Assembly: GCF_019263705.2 (NCBI RefSeq)
Contig: NZ_JADQDK010000001.1
Coordinates: 248,001 to 312,000 of the forward strand
From: Pseudonocardia abyssalis
GTDB taxonomy: Bacteria > Actinomycetota > Actinomycetes > Mycobacteriales > Pseudonocardiaceae
DNA length: 64,000 nt
Reading direction: 5' to 3'
Position numbers and translations under genes: made by a program. The notes below the pieces were generated by a model. It made no database searches. It was not told where the DNA came from and worked only from the letters and a program-made list of their open reading frames with translations. Shown piece after piece: positions 39,458 through 48,567 of this stretch; within the stretch, counting starts at the first letter, position 1; each line of letters begins with the position of its first letter.

Positions 39458-41326
39458 ATGTCGACCGAGACCATCGAGTTCCAGGCGGAAGCCCGCCAGC
39501 TGCTCCAGCTGATGATCCACTCGATCTACTCGAACAAGGACGTCTTCCTGCGCGAGCTCGTCTCCAACGCCTCCGACGCGCTGGACAAGCTGCGCCTGGC
39601 GTCGTACCAGGACAAGGACCTCGGCGCCGACGTCGACGACCTGCACGTCGAACTCGCGGTCGACCCCGACGCCCGCACCCTGACGATCCGCGACAACGGC
39701 ATCGGCATGAGCCGCGACGACGTCGTCGGCCTGATCGGCACCATCGCCCGCTCCGGCAGCGCCGAGATGCTCGCGCAGCTGCGGGCGGCGAAGGAGAACG
39801 GCGGCTCGTCGGAGGAGGCGTCGGCGGAGCTGATCGGGCAGTTCGGCGTCGGGTTCTACTCCAGCTTCATGGTCGCCGACCGCGTCGAGATGGTCACCCG
39901 GCGGGCCGGGGAGACGGCGGGCGTGCACTGGGAGTCGGCGGGGGAGGGCACCTACACCGTCGAGGACGCCGCGGACGCGCCGCAGGGCACCACGATCACG
40001 CTGCACCTCAAGCCCGTCGACACCGAGGACGGTCTGCACGACTACGCCGACGAGGCGGTCGTGCGCGGGCTCGTCAAGCGGTACTCGGACTTCATCACCT
40101 GGCCGATCCGCATCGGCGACGAGGTCGTCAACTCCCGCAAGGCCCTGTGGTCGCGCCCGCAGAGCGACGTGACCGAGGAGGAGTACACCGAGTTCTACCG
40201 GCACGTCAGCCACGACTGGCAGGAGCCGCTGGAGACCATCCGCCTGTCCGCCGAGGGCACGTTCGAGTACCAGGCGCTGCTGTTCCTGCCCGCGCACGCG
40301 CCGATGGACCTGTTCATGCGCGACGCCCGGCGGGGCGTGCAGCTCTACGTCAAGCGCGTGTTCATCATGGAGGACTGCGAGGCGCTCGTCCCCGAGTACC
40401 TGCGGTTCGTCAAGGGCGTCGTCGACGCGGCGGACCTCTCGCTCAACGTCTCCCGCGAGATCCTGCAGCAGGACCGCCAGATCCAGCTGATCCGCAAGCG
40501 GCTGGTCAAGAAGGTGCTCTCGACGATCCGGACCATGCTCGACTCCGACGCCGAGAAGTACGCCGCGTTCTGGTCCGAGCTCGGCCGCGCGCTCAAGGAG
40601 GGGCTGCTCTCCGACGGCGACAACCGCCAGGCGATCCTGGAGGTCTGCTCGTTCCCGACCACGCACGACGCCGAGGCGCAGACCACGCTGGCCGACTACG
40701 TCGCCCGGATGCCCGAGGGGCAGGACGCCGTCTACTACATGACGGGTGACTCCCGGGCCGCGCTCGAGGGCTCCCCGCACATGGAGGCGTTCCGCGCCAA
40801 GGGCTACGAGGTGCTGCTGCTGACCGACCCCGTCGACGAGGTGTGGGTCGACATGGTCCCGGAGTTCGACGGCAGGCCGCTGGCCTCGATCGCGAAGGGC
40901 GACGTCGACCTCGGCGGCGACGACCTCGACGACGAGACCAAGCAGGGCTTCGACGGTCTGCTCACCTGGCTGGGCACCACGCTGGAGGACGACGTCAAGG
41001 AGGTGCGCCTGTCCCACCGGCTGACGACGTCGGCGGCGTGCCTGGTCGGCGACCCCGGCGACCTCACCCCGACGCTGGAGAAGATGTACCGCGCGATGGG
41101 GCAGGAGCCGCCGAAGGTGAAGCGGATCCTGGAGCTCAACCCGCAGAGCCCGCTGGTCGTGGGCCTGAACCGGGCGTACGCCGAGCGTCCCGACGACGAG
41201 GAGCTGCGCGGCATCGCCCGGTTGCTGCACGGCACGGCCCTGCTCGCCGAGGGCGGCGACCTGCCGGACCCGGCGGCGTTCGCCGCCGCGCTGTCGGCGC
41301 AGCTGGAGCGGTCGCTGGGGGAGTGA
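39458..41326 (+). CDS. htpG: Hsp90-family molecular chaperone HtpG
   Basis: 622 residues, full length. The GHKL ATPase domain shows catalytic Glu33 and Asn37 in [13 protein letters not shown], the DNGIGM loop, and the [13 protein letters not shown] lid hinge. The middle domain ([18 protein letters not shown] and [16 protein letters not shown]) carries the conserved Arg that contacts the gamma-phosphate. The C-terminal dimerisation domain ends without a eukaryotic MEEVD tail. HtpG refolds and stabilises client proteins under stress. I see no HAIR or CIRCE element upstream. The start is fixed by the conserved N-terminus. Confidence 0.97.
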
Positions 41327-41332
41327 GCCCGC

Positions 41333-41599
41333 TCAGGGCCGGCCCGGGTCGTCGGGGTCGGCCGGGCGGGGGATGGCCACCGTCGGGCCGTCGTCGCCGC
41401 GGGTCATGACGGTGGGCGGGTCCTCCTGGGCGCGAGCGGAGTCGATCGGTTCGACCTGCCGCGCCGGGGCCGGGTGCTGCGGGGTCACCGGCCGGGGGGC
41501 GGTGCGACGGCGGTGCCGGTCGAGCGCCACGGCGGTGCCGGCGATCGCCAGCACCACCAGCACCCCGACGGCGAGGACGAGCACGGCGACCGGCGTCAT
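41333..41599 (-). CDS. Small single-span membrane protein, unknown function
   Basis: 88 residues. One N-terminal transmembrane helix (VAVLVLAVGVLVVLAIAGTA, about 4-23) is followed by a basic RHRRR and a disordered Pro/Asp-rich cytoplasmic tail with two similar PPTVMTR / GPTVAIP segments. Thr-rich TV sites in such tails are sometimes kinase or FHA targets, but that is speculation. Its ATG overlaps the upstream universal-stress gene stop by one base, so the two are translationally coupled. I do not recognise the family. Confidence 0.6.
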   Translation of the reverse strand: MTPVAVLVLAVGVLVVLAIAGTAVALDRHRRRTAPRPVTPQHPAPARQVEPIDSARAQEDPPTVMTRGDDGPTVAIPRPADPDDPGRP

Positions 41600-42036
41600 C
41601 AGGCGTGGCGATCCGCGGAGGGCACGCAGAGGACCGGCCGGCGCGAGATCTGCAGCAGCTTGTGCGGCACCGAGCCGAGCAGGGCGCCGCGCAGCGGGCT
41701 CTCGTTCCAGGTGCCGACGACGATGACGAGTGCGTCGTGCTCCTCGGCCGCGGCGATCAGGGCCGGGGCGGGCCGGGAGTCGACGACCTCGACGATCACC
41801 GAGACCCCGGCGGCCTCCGCGGCCGCGACGGCCGGTGCGGCGATCTCCTCGTCCATGTCGTCGATCGCCTCGCGGGCCTCGTTGGCCTCCTCGCCGACCG
41901 AGCTGGGCGGCGCGACGCCGTGCACCAGCACCAGCGGCACGTCGAAGCTCCCGGCCAGCTCGATGGCGATGTCCAGTGCCCGGTGCGCCCCGGGCGACCG
42001 GTCGTAGCCCAGCACGATGCACTTGCCACTCGCCAC
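41599..42036 (-). CDS. Universal stress protein (UspA family)
   Basis: 145 residues, single Usp domain. The N-terminal strand CIVLGYDRSPGAHRALDIA and the C-terminal ATP loop VVGTWNESPLRGALLGSVPH (G-x-x-x-x-x-x-x-x-G-S) indicate the ATP-binding class. It starts at GTG five bases after the permease stop. Usp proteins bind ATP and modulate stress or transport; gene neighbourhoods of an APC permease followed by a Usp are common and suggest the Usp tunes the transporter. It is co-transcribed with the small membrane protein. Confidence 0.88.
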   Translation of the reverse strand: MASGKCIVLGYDRSPGAHRALDIAIELAGSFDVPLVLVHGVAPPSSVGEEANEAREAIDDMDEEIAAPAVAAAEAAGVSVIVEVVDSRPAPALIAAAEEHDALVIVVGTWNESPLRGALLGSVPHKLLQISRRPVLCVPSADRHA

Positions 42037-42041
42037 GTGCC

Positions 42042-43529
42042 TCAGCCCTTCTCGGTGTCGACGGTCTCCGGCGCGATCCCGGGCCGTTCCTGCCAGAACC
42101 GCGCGTCGTGCAGCCGCCAGCCGATCATGAACACGATACCGACCAGGAAGATCCCGACCCCGATCACCAGCGGCGGCCCGAATCCGAACCACGAGACGCC
42201 CGACGAGCTCGCCTCGGGGTCGTTGAGGTCGGTGACGGACAGGACCAGCAGGTAGAGCAGCAGCGCGGAGCCGACGAGCGGCCCGATGCCGATCAGGATC
42301 AGGTTGGACGCGCTGCGCAGCAACTGCCTGCGGTAGTAGACGGCGCAGGCGATGCCGGTGAGCGAGTAGTAGAACGCGATGAGCAGCGACAGCGCGGTGA
42401 GCGAGTCGAACAGGGCGTTCTCGCTGATCAGGTAGATCAGGACGTACCAGCCGATGGCGATGGCGGCCACCGTCCAGGTCGACACGTCCGGGGTGCGGAA
42501 CCGCGGGTGGATGTGCGCGAGCCGTCTCGGCATCGCCGCGCGGCGGGCCATCGACAGCCCCGTGCGCGACGCCGGGATGATCGTGGTCTGGGTGGACGCG
42601 AGCGCCGCGGTGGCGACGGAGACCAGCAGCACCCAGTCCCAGCCACCGAGTACCTGCTCACCGAGCAGCGCGAAGATCAGCTCGGCCTGGTCCTGGTTGT
42701 CGGCGAGGAAGCCCGTGCCGGCGAACGCCACCACCGCGTAGGCGACGGAGATGTAGGTGACGAGCAGGACGACCGTCGACACGATCGCGGCCTTGCCCGG
42801 CGTCGACGCGGAGTCGGTGGTCTCCTCGGTGAGGTTCACCGCAGACTCCCAGCCCCAGTAGGCGAACACCCCCAGCAGCAGGCCGGCGGTCAGTGCCGCG
42901 CCGCCCTCGGCGAACGGGTTGAGCCAGGAGAACGACGGGGTCTCGGCGTCGAAGGGGGTGTCCCCGGTGGCCGCCCGCACCAGCGCGACCGCGGCGAACA
43001 CCAGCAGGGACACCACCTGCACCAGGATCAGGACGTTCTGGAACTTCGCCGAGATCTCGGTGCCGAGCACGCACAGCACCGTCATCGCGAGCACGACGAC
43101 CACGACGATCGGGATGACGACGGCGTTGTTGCTCGCCAGGTCGTCGAGGTTCAGGGCGAGCAGCGAGAAGCGGACGGCGGTGTCGGCGAGCGAGCCCGTG
43201 ACCAGCACGCCCGTCATCGCGATAGACCAGCCGCCGATCCACCCCAGCCACGGCCCCATCGAGCGCGTGACCCAGGAGAACGTGGTGCCGCAGTCCTGGT
43301 CGACCCTGTTGAGGTAGTAGAACGCCGAGGCGATGAGCAGCATCGGCACGAACGACGCCAGCAGGACCCCGGGCGCGTAGACGCCGACGAGCGCGACCAC
43401 CGGCCCGATGATCGCGGCCAGCGAGTACGCCGGCGACGTCGACGCGAGGCCGATCACCAGCGCGTCGACGAACGAGATGGCGCCCGGCTTGAGCTGCGCC
43501 TCGGGTGCGGCGACAGGTTCGGCACTCAT
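42042..43529 (-). CDS. APC-superfamily amino acid/amine permease
   Basis: 495 residues with about twelve membrane spans. VIGLASTSPAYSLAAIIGPV is the helix-1 substrate and ion region of APC transporters, followed by the conserved FYYLNRVDQDCGTTFSWVTR and the helix-6 GVFAYWGWESAVNLTEET. It imports amino acids or polyamines by proton symport. The gene heads a three-gene unit with the Usp and small membrane protein. It is divergent, with a 100-bp gap, from a saccharopine-dehydrogenase-like gene. Substrate uncertain. Confidence 0.88.
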   Translation of the reverse strand: MSAEPVAAPEAQLKPGAISFVDALVIGLASTSPAYSLAAIIGPVVALVGVYAPGVLLASFVPMLLIASAFYYLNRVDQDCGTTFSWVTRSMGPWLGWIGGWSIAMTGVLVTGSLADTAVRFSLLALNLDDLASNNAVVIPIVVVVVLAMTVLCVLGTEISAKFQNVLILVQVVSLLVFAAVALVRAATGDTPFDAETPSFSWLNPFAEGGAALTAGLLLGVFAYWGWESAVNLTEETTDSASTPGKAAIVSTVVLLVTYISVAYAVVAFAGTGFLADNQDQAELIFALLGEQVLGGWDWVLLVSVATAALASTQTTIIPASRTGLSMARRAAMPRRLAHIHPRFRTPDVSTWTVAAIAIGWYVLIYLISENALFDSLTALSLLIAFYYSLTGIACAVYYRRQLLRSASNLILIGIGPLVGSALLLYLLVLSVTDLNDPEASSSGVSWFGFGPPLVIGVGIFLVGIVFMIGWRLHDARFWQERPGIAPETVDTEKG

Positions 43530-43629
43530 CGGGAAGTTATTGCACTCCGCGCCGTTCACCCACAAGGGCTGCCCGGTTACGTTGCTGTTCCGCAGTGCCC
43601 GATGCGTTCTTCCCGGACCGAGGTGCGTC

Positions 43630-44838
43630 ATGCGAATCCTTCTCGTCGGGGCCGGCGGGGTGGGCGGTTCGGTCGCGGCGATCGCGGCCCGCCGCGGGTT
43701 CGTCGAGCGCCTGGTGGTGGCCGACTTCGACCTGGGTCGCGCGCAGGCCGTCGTGGACCGGGTGGGGGATCCGCGGTTCGTCGCGGTCCGGTTGGACGCC
43801 ACCGCCTCCGCGGGGGTCGCGGCGATGCTGGCCGAGCACGGCTGCACCGCGCTGCTCAACGCCACCGACCCGCGCTTCGTGATGCCGCTGTTCCGGGCGT
43901 GCCTGGCGGCGCGGGTGACCTACCTGGACATGGCGATGTCGATGTCACTGCCGCACCCGGTCTCCCCGCACACGCACCCGGGCGTGATGCTGGGCGACGA
44001 GCAGTTCGCCCTCGCCGACGAGTTCGCCGACGCCGGAGTGCTCGCGCTCGTCGGCATGGGGGTCGAGCCCGGCCTGTCCGACGTGTTCGCCCGCTACGCC
44101 GCCGACCACCTGTTCTCCGTCATCGACGAACTCGGCGTGCGGGACGGCTCCGACCTCGCCGTCGAGGGTCACGGGTTCGCGCCGCCGTTCTCGATCTGGA
44201 CGCTGATCGAGGAGTGCCTCAACCCGCCCGTGGTCTGGGAGCGCGACCGCGGCTGGTTCACCACCGAGCCGTTCAGCGACCCCGAGGTGTTCGACTTCCC
44301 CGAGGGGATCGGGCCGCTGGAGTGCGTCAACGTGGAGCACGAGGAGGTGCTCCTCATGCCGCGGTGGGTCGAGGCCAAGCGCGTCACCTTCAAGTACGGG
44401 CTGGGGTCGCACGTGATCGCGGTCCTGCGGACCCTGCACGAGTTGGGGCTGTCGTCGACGGTCCCGGTGCAGGTGGGCGGGGTGTCGGTGTCGCCGCGCG
44501 AGGTGGTGGCCGCGTGCCTGCCCGATCCCGCGACGCTCGGTCCGACGATGACCGGCCGCACCTGCGCCGGGCTGTGGGTGAGCGGCGTCGGCGTCGACGG
44601 GGAGCCGAGGGAGGTCTACCTCCACCACGTCGTCGACAACGCCTGGTCGATGCGCGAGTACGGCTGCCAGGCGGTGGTGTGGCAGACGGCCGTCAACCCG
44701 GTGGTGGCACTGGAACTGCTGGCGACGGGTGTCTGGTCGGGTCGGGGGGTGCTGGGTCCCGAGGCGTTCGACGCGGTCCCCTTCCTCGACCTGCTGACGG
44801 CGTACGGCTCGCCCTGGGGGATGCGCGAAGGCGGCTGA
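43630..44838 (+). CDS. Saccharopine dehydrogenase-family protein
   Basis: 402 residues. The N-terminal Rossmann fold starts immediately with LVGAGGVGGSVAAIAARR (glycine-rich NAD(P) loop, 6-14). LLNATDPRFVMPLFRACL and TYLDMAMSMSLP are the next conserved strands, and GMGVEPGLSDVFARYAAD is the dimer/catalytic segment of this family. Relatives include saccharopine, lysine 6- and carboxynorspermidine dehydrogenases, which make or break C-N bonds in lysine or polyamine metabolism. It lies divergent from an APC permease, so an amine or amino-acid substrate is a fair guess. The exact reaction is not assignable. Confidence 0.85.
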   Translation: MRILLVGAGGVGGSVAAIAARRGFVERLVVADFDLGRAQAVVDRVGDPRFVAVRLDATASAGVAAMLAEHGCTALLNATDPRFVMPLFRACLAARVTYLDMAMSMSLPHPVSPHTHPGVMLGDEQFALADEFADAGVLALVGMGVEPGLSDVFARYAADHLFSVIDELGVRDGSDLAVEGHGFAPPFSIWTLIEECLNPPVVWERDRGWFTTEPFSDPEVFDFPEGIGPLECVNVEHEEVLLMPRWVEAKRVTFKYGLGSHVIAVLRTLHELGLSSTVPVQVGGVSVSPREVVAACLPDPATLGPTMTGRTCAGLWVSGVGVDGEPREVYLHHVVDNAWSMREYGCQAVVWQTAVNPVVALELLATGVWSGRGVLGPEAFDAVPFLDLLTAYGSPWGMREGG

Positions 44839-44852
44839 CCCGACCCGCCCGG

Positions 44853-44868
44853 GTGGTGCTGGCACCAC
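44853..44868. promoter_or_regulatory. 16-bp near-perfect palindrome upstream of a membrane-protein gene
   Basis: GTGGTGC (44853-44859), two bases, then GCACCAC (44862-44868) form seven perfect pairs. It lies 14 bp after the saccharopine-dehydrogenase-like stop and 85 bp before the next start. The TGGT...ACCA shape fits GntR- or TetR-type operators; a weak terminator is the alternative. Confidence 0.35.
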
Positions 44869-44953
44869 TCCGATCGGCCGGGTGCCGTCCTGGGGCGGGG
44901 GCCTGCGCGCGGCGATCCTGGTCTCCCGATCATGCACACCCGAGGAGACCCCG

Positions 44954-45646
44954 GTGACCGTCCACGCCCCCGCCGCCACCCCCGTCGACACGACGCCCGT
45001 CCGCCGCACGCCGTGGCCCTACGCCGCACTCGTGTCCGGTCTCGCGGCGGGCGGGTCCACGTTCTTCCTGGCCCAGACGCCGGAGAGCTTCGACGGCCCG
45101 CCGCAGGCCACCACCGGCTTCCTCGTCGAGCGGCTCGCGGACCCCGGCACGGTGCAGGCCGGCGGCACGCTCGCCCTCGTCGGCCTGGCCGCGTCGCTGG
45201 TGTTCCTGCTCGGTCTCACCCGCTTCCACGCCCGGCACGCCCCGCGCCGCGGGGGGCTGGTGGAGGCGCTGCGCTGGACGTCGATCGCCTTCCTGGGGGC
45301 CGGAGCCGTCGGGGTCCTGCTGCGCTACGTCGCGGCGAGCGGGGTCCCGGGCGGCACCGACTCCGCGTTCTACTCCCCGGAGGCCGCGGTCACCCTCGCC
45401 GTGCTCGCCGACCAGGCCGCCTTCGGGGCGTTCCTGCCGGGGCTGGCCGTGATGACCGTCGTCGGGCTGCTCTCCGTGCGCGACCGCGTGCTGCCGCTGG
45501 GCGTCGGCGTGGTGGCGCTGGTGCTCGCCGCGGCCTCGACCGCCGCGACCGTGGTGCTCGGCCTGCCCTACAGCGCCGGGCTGGTGTGGCCGCTGTTCGC
45601 GGTGGTCGTCGGCGTGGCCGGGCTGGCCTCGCGTCGCCCGGCCTGA
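44954..45646 (+). CDS. Polytopic membrane protein, unknown function
   Basis: 230 residues from GTG with GAGGAG upstream. About six hydrophobic segments are visible: YAALVSGLAAGGSTFFL, LALVGLAASLVFLLGL, IAFLGAGAVGVLLRYVA, a segment around AFGAFLPGLAVMTVVGLL, LGVGVVALVLAAASTAATVV and LVWPLFAVVVGVAGLAS. The arrangement resembles DUF4386-type or other small actinobacterial membrane families, but I cannot name it with confidence. It converges on the copper amine oxidase gene with three bases between the stops. Confidence 0.75.
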   Translation: MTVHAPAATPVDTTPVRRTPWPYAALVSGLAAGGSTFFLAQTPESFDGPPQATTGFLVERLADPGTVQAGGTLALVGLAASLVFLLGLTRFHARHAPRRGGLVEALRWTSIAFLGAGAVGVLLRYVAASGVPGGTDSAFYSPEAAVTLAVLADQAAFGAFLPGLAVMTVVGLLSVRDRVLPLGVGVVALVLAAASTAATVVLGLPYSAGLVWPLFAVVVGVAGLASRRPA

Positions 45647-45649
45647 GCG

Positions 45650-47527
45650 TCAGTGGTGTGACGGCGCCACGTCGAGGGCCGGGTTGGCGTCGAAGAAGCC
45701 CGTCGGCTTGAGCCAGAAGCTCACGGTGTCGGCGGGCATCACCGGCCAGTCCTCGACGCGCGGCACGTGGTGGATGCCGAAGACGTACCAGAGCACGACG
45801 TCGGCGTCCTCCACGCTGCGCTGCTGCGCGGTCCACACCGGCAGGCCCTCGTCGACCGCGGACTGGTTGACGAACTCGCCGCAGGGCCAGCGCTCGTCGG
45901 CGTCGAACGGGGTGACCCACAGCGTGTGCCCGATGACCTGCGCCCGCGCGAACACCGACGACGCCGGGTCGAGCATCGGCGGCACCGCCGCGCCGGGCAC
46001 GAGCTTGTAGGCGACGGGGGTGCCGTGGGCGTTGCGGCGCGAGGGGTTGGTGACCTTCCACGCGCGCTGGGTCTCCCACCGGTAGTCCTGCGGCCCCTCG
46101 ACGGTGATCGGCTCGCTGCGCTGGACGAGCGCGAGGCCGTCGGGGTTGTCGGGGCCGATCGGGGGCTGCGCCGTCTCCGTCATGACGACGGTGTTGCCCT
46201 CCCCGTCGACGTCCATGTCGAGGCGGGCGACGATGAAGTGCTGGTGGATCGGGGCGTAGGTGTCGCGATCGACGACCACGCCGTAGGGCGGGGCCTCGCC
46301 GACGAACGGGGTCGTCACCATGATCCCGGTGGCGCGCACCTCGCACTCGATGGAGCCGTCCTCGTAGAGGCGCCAGTAGACGAGGTACTCGTAGTTGGCC
46401 ACGGTGACGTGCGTGGAGATCACCATGCGGCGCATCCGCCGGACCTCCGCCCCCGCCCGGCCGTCGACGTGCTTCCAGAGGATGCCGTTGTCCTCCTCGT
46501 GCAGGCAGATCGCGTTGCGGATCTCCTGCGGCTCGCCCGCGGTGTCGTGCAGGACGGCGTCGAGGTAGCGGATCTCGCCGAGGCAGTCGCAACCCAGCTC
46601 CAGCGACGTCGTCATGAAGCCCAGGCCCCACTCGCCGATGTCGAAGGCGGTGCGGTCGGCGTGCTGGGGGGTGGGGTCGCGGTAGGGGACGACCATCTCG
46701 GCGAACGAGAGCCGGTGCGCGATCGGCCGGACCGTGTCGCCGTCGGCCCAGCCCAGCTGGTGCAGCACCAGCCCCTCGCGGTGCGTGAACCCGATCCGGA
46801 CCCGCCAGTTCTGCCAGCTCAGCGCGTTGCCGTCGAGGGAGAAGGAGACGCCGTCGGGCTGGGTGATCTCCAGCGGCCTGCGTCCGGTGCGTGCCCGGTA
46901 CCCGGGGATGTGGGCGGGGACGTACTCGCCCTGGACGTCGGGGCGGCCGGGGTCGCCGTGGTCGGCGATCTCGAGGAGCTCCATCGTGTTCATGTCGACG
47001 ATCAGCCGCAGCCCCGCCACGGGGTGGGCGTAGGGGTTGGAGCCCGGTGCGTCGCGCAGCCACACGTCGCACCAGCCGACCCGGCGCCCCCGGTAGGCCT
47101 CCGGGAGCCGGGCGGCGCCGTAGGTCCAGACGTCGATCAGGGCCAGCGACGGGTCGGGGACACCGCGCGCGGCCAGCGCGGCGACGACGTCGGGGTGCGC
47201 GCGCAGGGTCTCGTCGCACTCGTGCCACTCGTCGACGGTCGCGTTGGGCTGCTGGCCGGGGTGGGCGTCCCAGGAGACCAGCGCGTCGGCGGTGAGGTCG
47301 AGCAGCGCGACGTGCGGGACACCGGTGGTGGTGTCCCAGACCAGTGCGCGGGCGTGGCGCGGCACGTCGTCGCCGTCGCGGTGGGCGGCCACCGCGGCCT
47401 TCGTCGGTTCCCGCAGCTCGATCCCGGCGATCCGCCACGTCGGGCGGGCCACGTCCTCCTCCCGGCGGAGCAGGGCGGCGACGTGGCGGAACTCGTCGGC
47501 GGTGAGGGGATCGAGCGGGTGCGTCAC
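45650..47527 (-). CDS. Copper-containing primary amine oxidase
   Basis: 625 residues, typical of bacterial copper amine oxidases. The Tyr that becomes the topaquinone cofactor is Tyr379 in VANYEYLVYW (consensus N-Y-D/E-Y). The catalytic base Asp296 is in FDIGEWGLG. Copper ligands are His428 and His430 in IHQHF and a His at 586/587 in FGIHHVPR. It oxidises primary amines to aldehydes with release of ammonia and peroxide. There is no signal peptide, so it is cytoplasmic as in Arthrobacter. The GTG start matches the family N-terminus. It is divergent from a PadR regulator. Confidence 0.95.
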   Translation of the reverse strand: MTHPLDPLTADEFRHVAALLRREEDVARPTWRIAGIELREPTKAAVAAHRDGDDVPRHARALVWDTTTGVPHVALLDLTADALVSWDAHPGQQPNATVDEWHECDETLRAHPDVVAALAARGVPDPSLALIDVWTYGAARLPEAYRGRRVGWCDVWLRDAPGSNPYAHPVAGLRLIVDMNTMELLEIADHGDPGRPDVQGEYVPAHIPGYRARTGRRPLEITQPDGVSFSLDGNALSWQNWRVRIGFTHREGLVLHQLGWADGDTVRPIAHRLSFAEMVVPYRDPTPQHADRTAFDIGEWGLGFMTTSLELGCDCLGEIRYLDAVLHDTAGEPQEIRNAICLHEEDNGILWKHVDGRAGAEVRRMRRMVISTHVTVANYEYLVYWRLYEDGSIECEVRATGIMVTTPFVGEAPPYGVVVDRDTYAPIHQHFIVARLDMDVDGEGNTVVMTETAQPPIGPDNPDGLALVQRSEPITVEGPQDYRWETQRAWKVTNPSRRNAHGTPVAYKLVPGAAVPPMLDPASSVFARAQVIGHTLWVTPFDADERWPCGEFVNQSAVDEGLPVWTAQQRSVEDADVVLWYVFGIHHVPRVEDWPVMPADTVSFWLKPTGFFDANPALDVAPSHH

Positions 47528-47593
47528 GCGTGCAGTCTGCCTTCCCGTCGTCACCGGTGGCGCTACCCGGCGGGCGCAGGTACCTTGTGAGAC

Positions 47594-47941
47594 ATGGAAC
47601 CAGGCCGCACCAGGAAGTCGATGAGCGAGCTGCGCCGCGGCACCGTCGCCTTCTGCGTGCTGGCCCTGCTGGATCTCCGCGAGTACTACGCCGTGGAACT
47701 GGTCGCCGAGCTCGCCGGGCACGAGGCCCTCGCGGCCGGTCAGGGGACGATCTACCCCCTGTTGTCGCGCCTGCGCACCGACGGGCTGGTCGAGACGACG
47801 TGGCAGGAGTCCCCGTCGGGGCCGCCGCGCCGCTACTACCGGCTGACCGACGACGGCCGCGCGGCACTGGAGACCTTCCGCGGCGAGTGGGTCCGGTTCC
47901 AGACCGCCGTGGACGCACTGCTGATGAGAGGACGGACATGA
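47594..47941 (+). CDS. PadR-family transcriptional regulator
   Basis: 115 residues. A PadR winged helix covers most of it: LRRGTVAFCVLALLDLREYY, then AGQGTIYPLLSRLRTDGLVE (recognition helix) and the SGPPRRYYRLTDDGRAALE wing. The short C-terminal helix serves dimerisation. Its stop overlaps the start of a HAAS-domain membrane protein (ATGA), a pairing that is very common: the PadR protein represses the pair and the membrane partner may sense the signal. AGGTACCT (47578-47585) just upstream is a small palindrome that could be part of the operator. Confidence 0.9.
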   Translation: MEPGRTRKSMSELRRGTVAFCVLALLDLREYYAVELVAELAGHEALAAGQGTIYPLLSRLRTDGLVETTWQESPSGPPRRYYRLTDDGRAALETFRGEWVRFQTAVDALLMRGRT

Positions 47942-48537
47942 CCGACCACGACCCGACGCACGGAGCCCGCCTGATGACCGCCCCCACCCCGGCCACCGCG
48001 CTGGTCGAGGACTACCTGACCCGGCTGCGCACCGCCACGTCCGACCTCCCGCAGGCCCCGCGTGCCGAGCTGCTCGACCAGATCGGCGCGCACCTCGCCG
48101 AGACGGTCCCGCCGGGCACCGACGAGACGGCCGCGCGCCAGGCCCTCGACGAGCTGGGCCGCCCCGAGGAGATCGCGGCCGCGGCCCGGGCGGAGACCAC
48201 CCCGGACGCCCGGCCGGACCGGTCCGGGTCAACGGCCTACGACGTGATCACCGTGCTTGCTCTGCTGGTCGGCGGGTTCGTCGTCCCGCTGCTGGGCTGG
48301 GTGGCCGGGATCGCGATGCTGTGGAGCGGCCCGCGCTGGAGCACGCGCGAGAAGGTGCTCGGCACGCTGGCGTGGCCGCTGGCCGTCGTTGCCCTCGTCG
48401 TCGGGCTCTGGGCCCTGAGCATCCAGCCGGGAGGGATCGCCGGCCTGGTCGGGCTGGCGGTGCTGGTGGTGGTCCTCGCGGCAGGTTTCGTGGCCATCTT
48501 CGCCTTCCTGCTGCGCGTGGCGCTGGCCCGGGGCTGA
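47938..48537 (+). CDS. HAAS/DUF1700-like membrane protein paired with PadR
   Basis: 199 residues. The N-terminal HAAS-type helical domain contains LVEDYLTRLRTATSDL and LLDQIGAHLAETVPPGTDE, with ALDELGRPEEIAAAARAE as the conserved end. Three or four membrane helices follow (from VITVLALLVGGFVVPLLGW). These proteins occur as PadR partners and are thought to transmit membrane or antimicrobial signals. The start shares an ATGA overlap with padR; an internal ATG at 47973 is an alternative. Confidence 0.82.
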   Translation: MTDHDPTHGARLMTAPTPATALVEDYLTRLRTATSDLPQAPRAELLDQIGAHLAETVPPGTDETAARQALDELGRPEEIAAAARAETTPDARPDRSGSTAYDVITVLALLVGGFVVPLLGWVAGIAMLWSGPRWSTREKVLGTLAWPLAVVALVVGLWALSIQPGGIAGLVGLAVLVVVLAAGFVAIFAFLLRVALARG

Positions 48538-48567
48538 GGGGCCGCCCGGACGCTACGGTGCCCGGTG

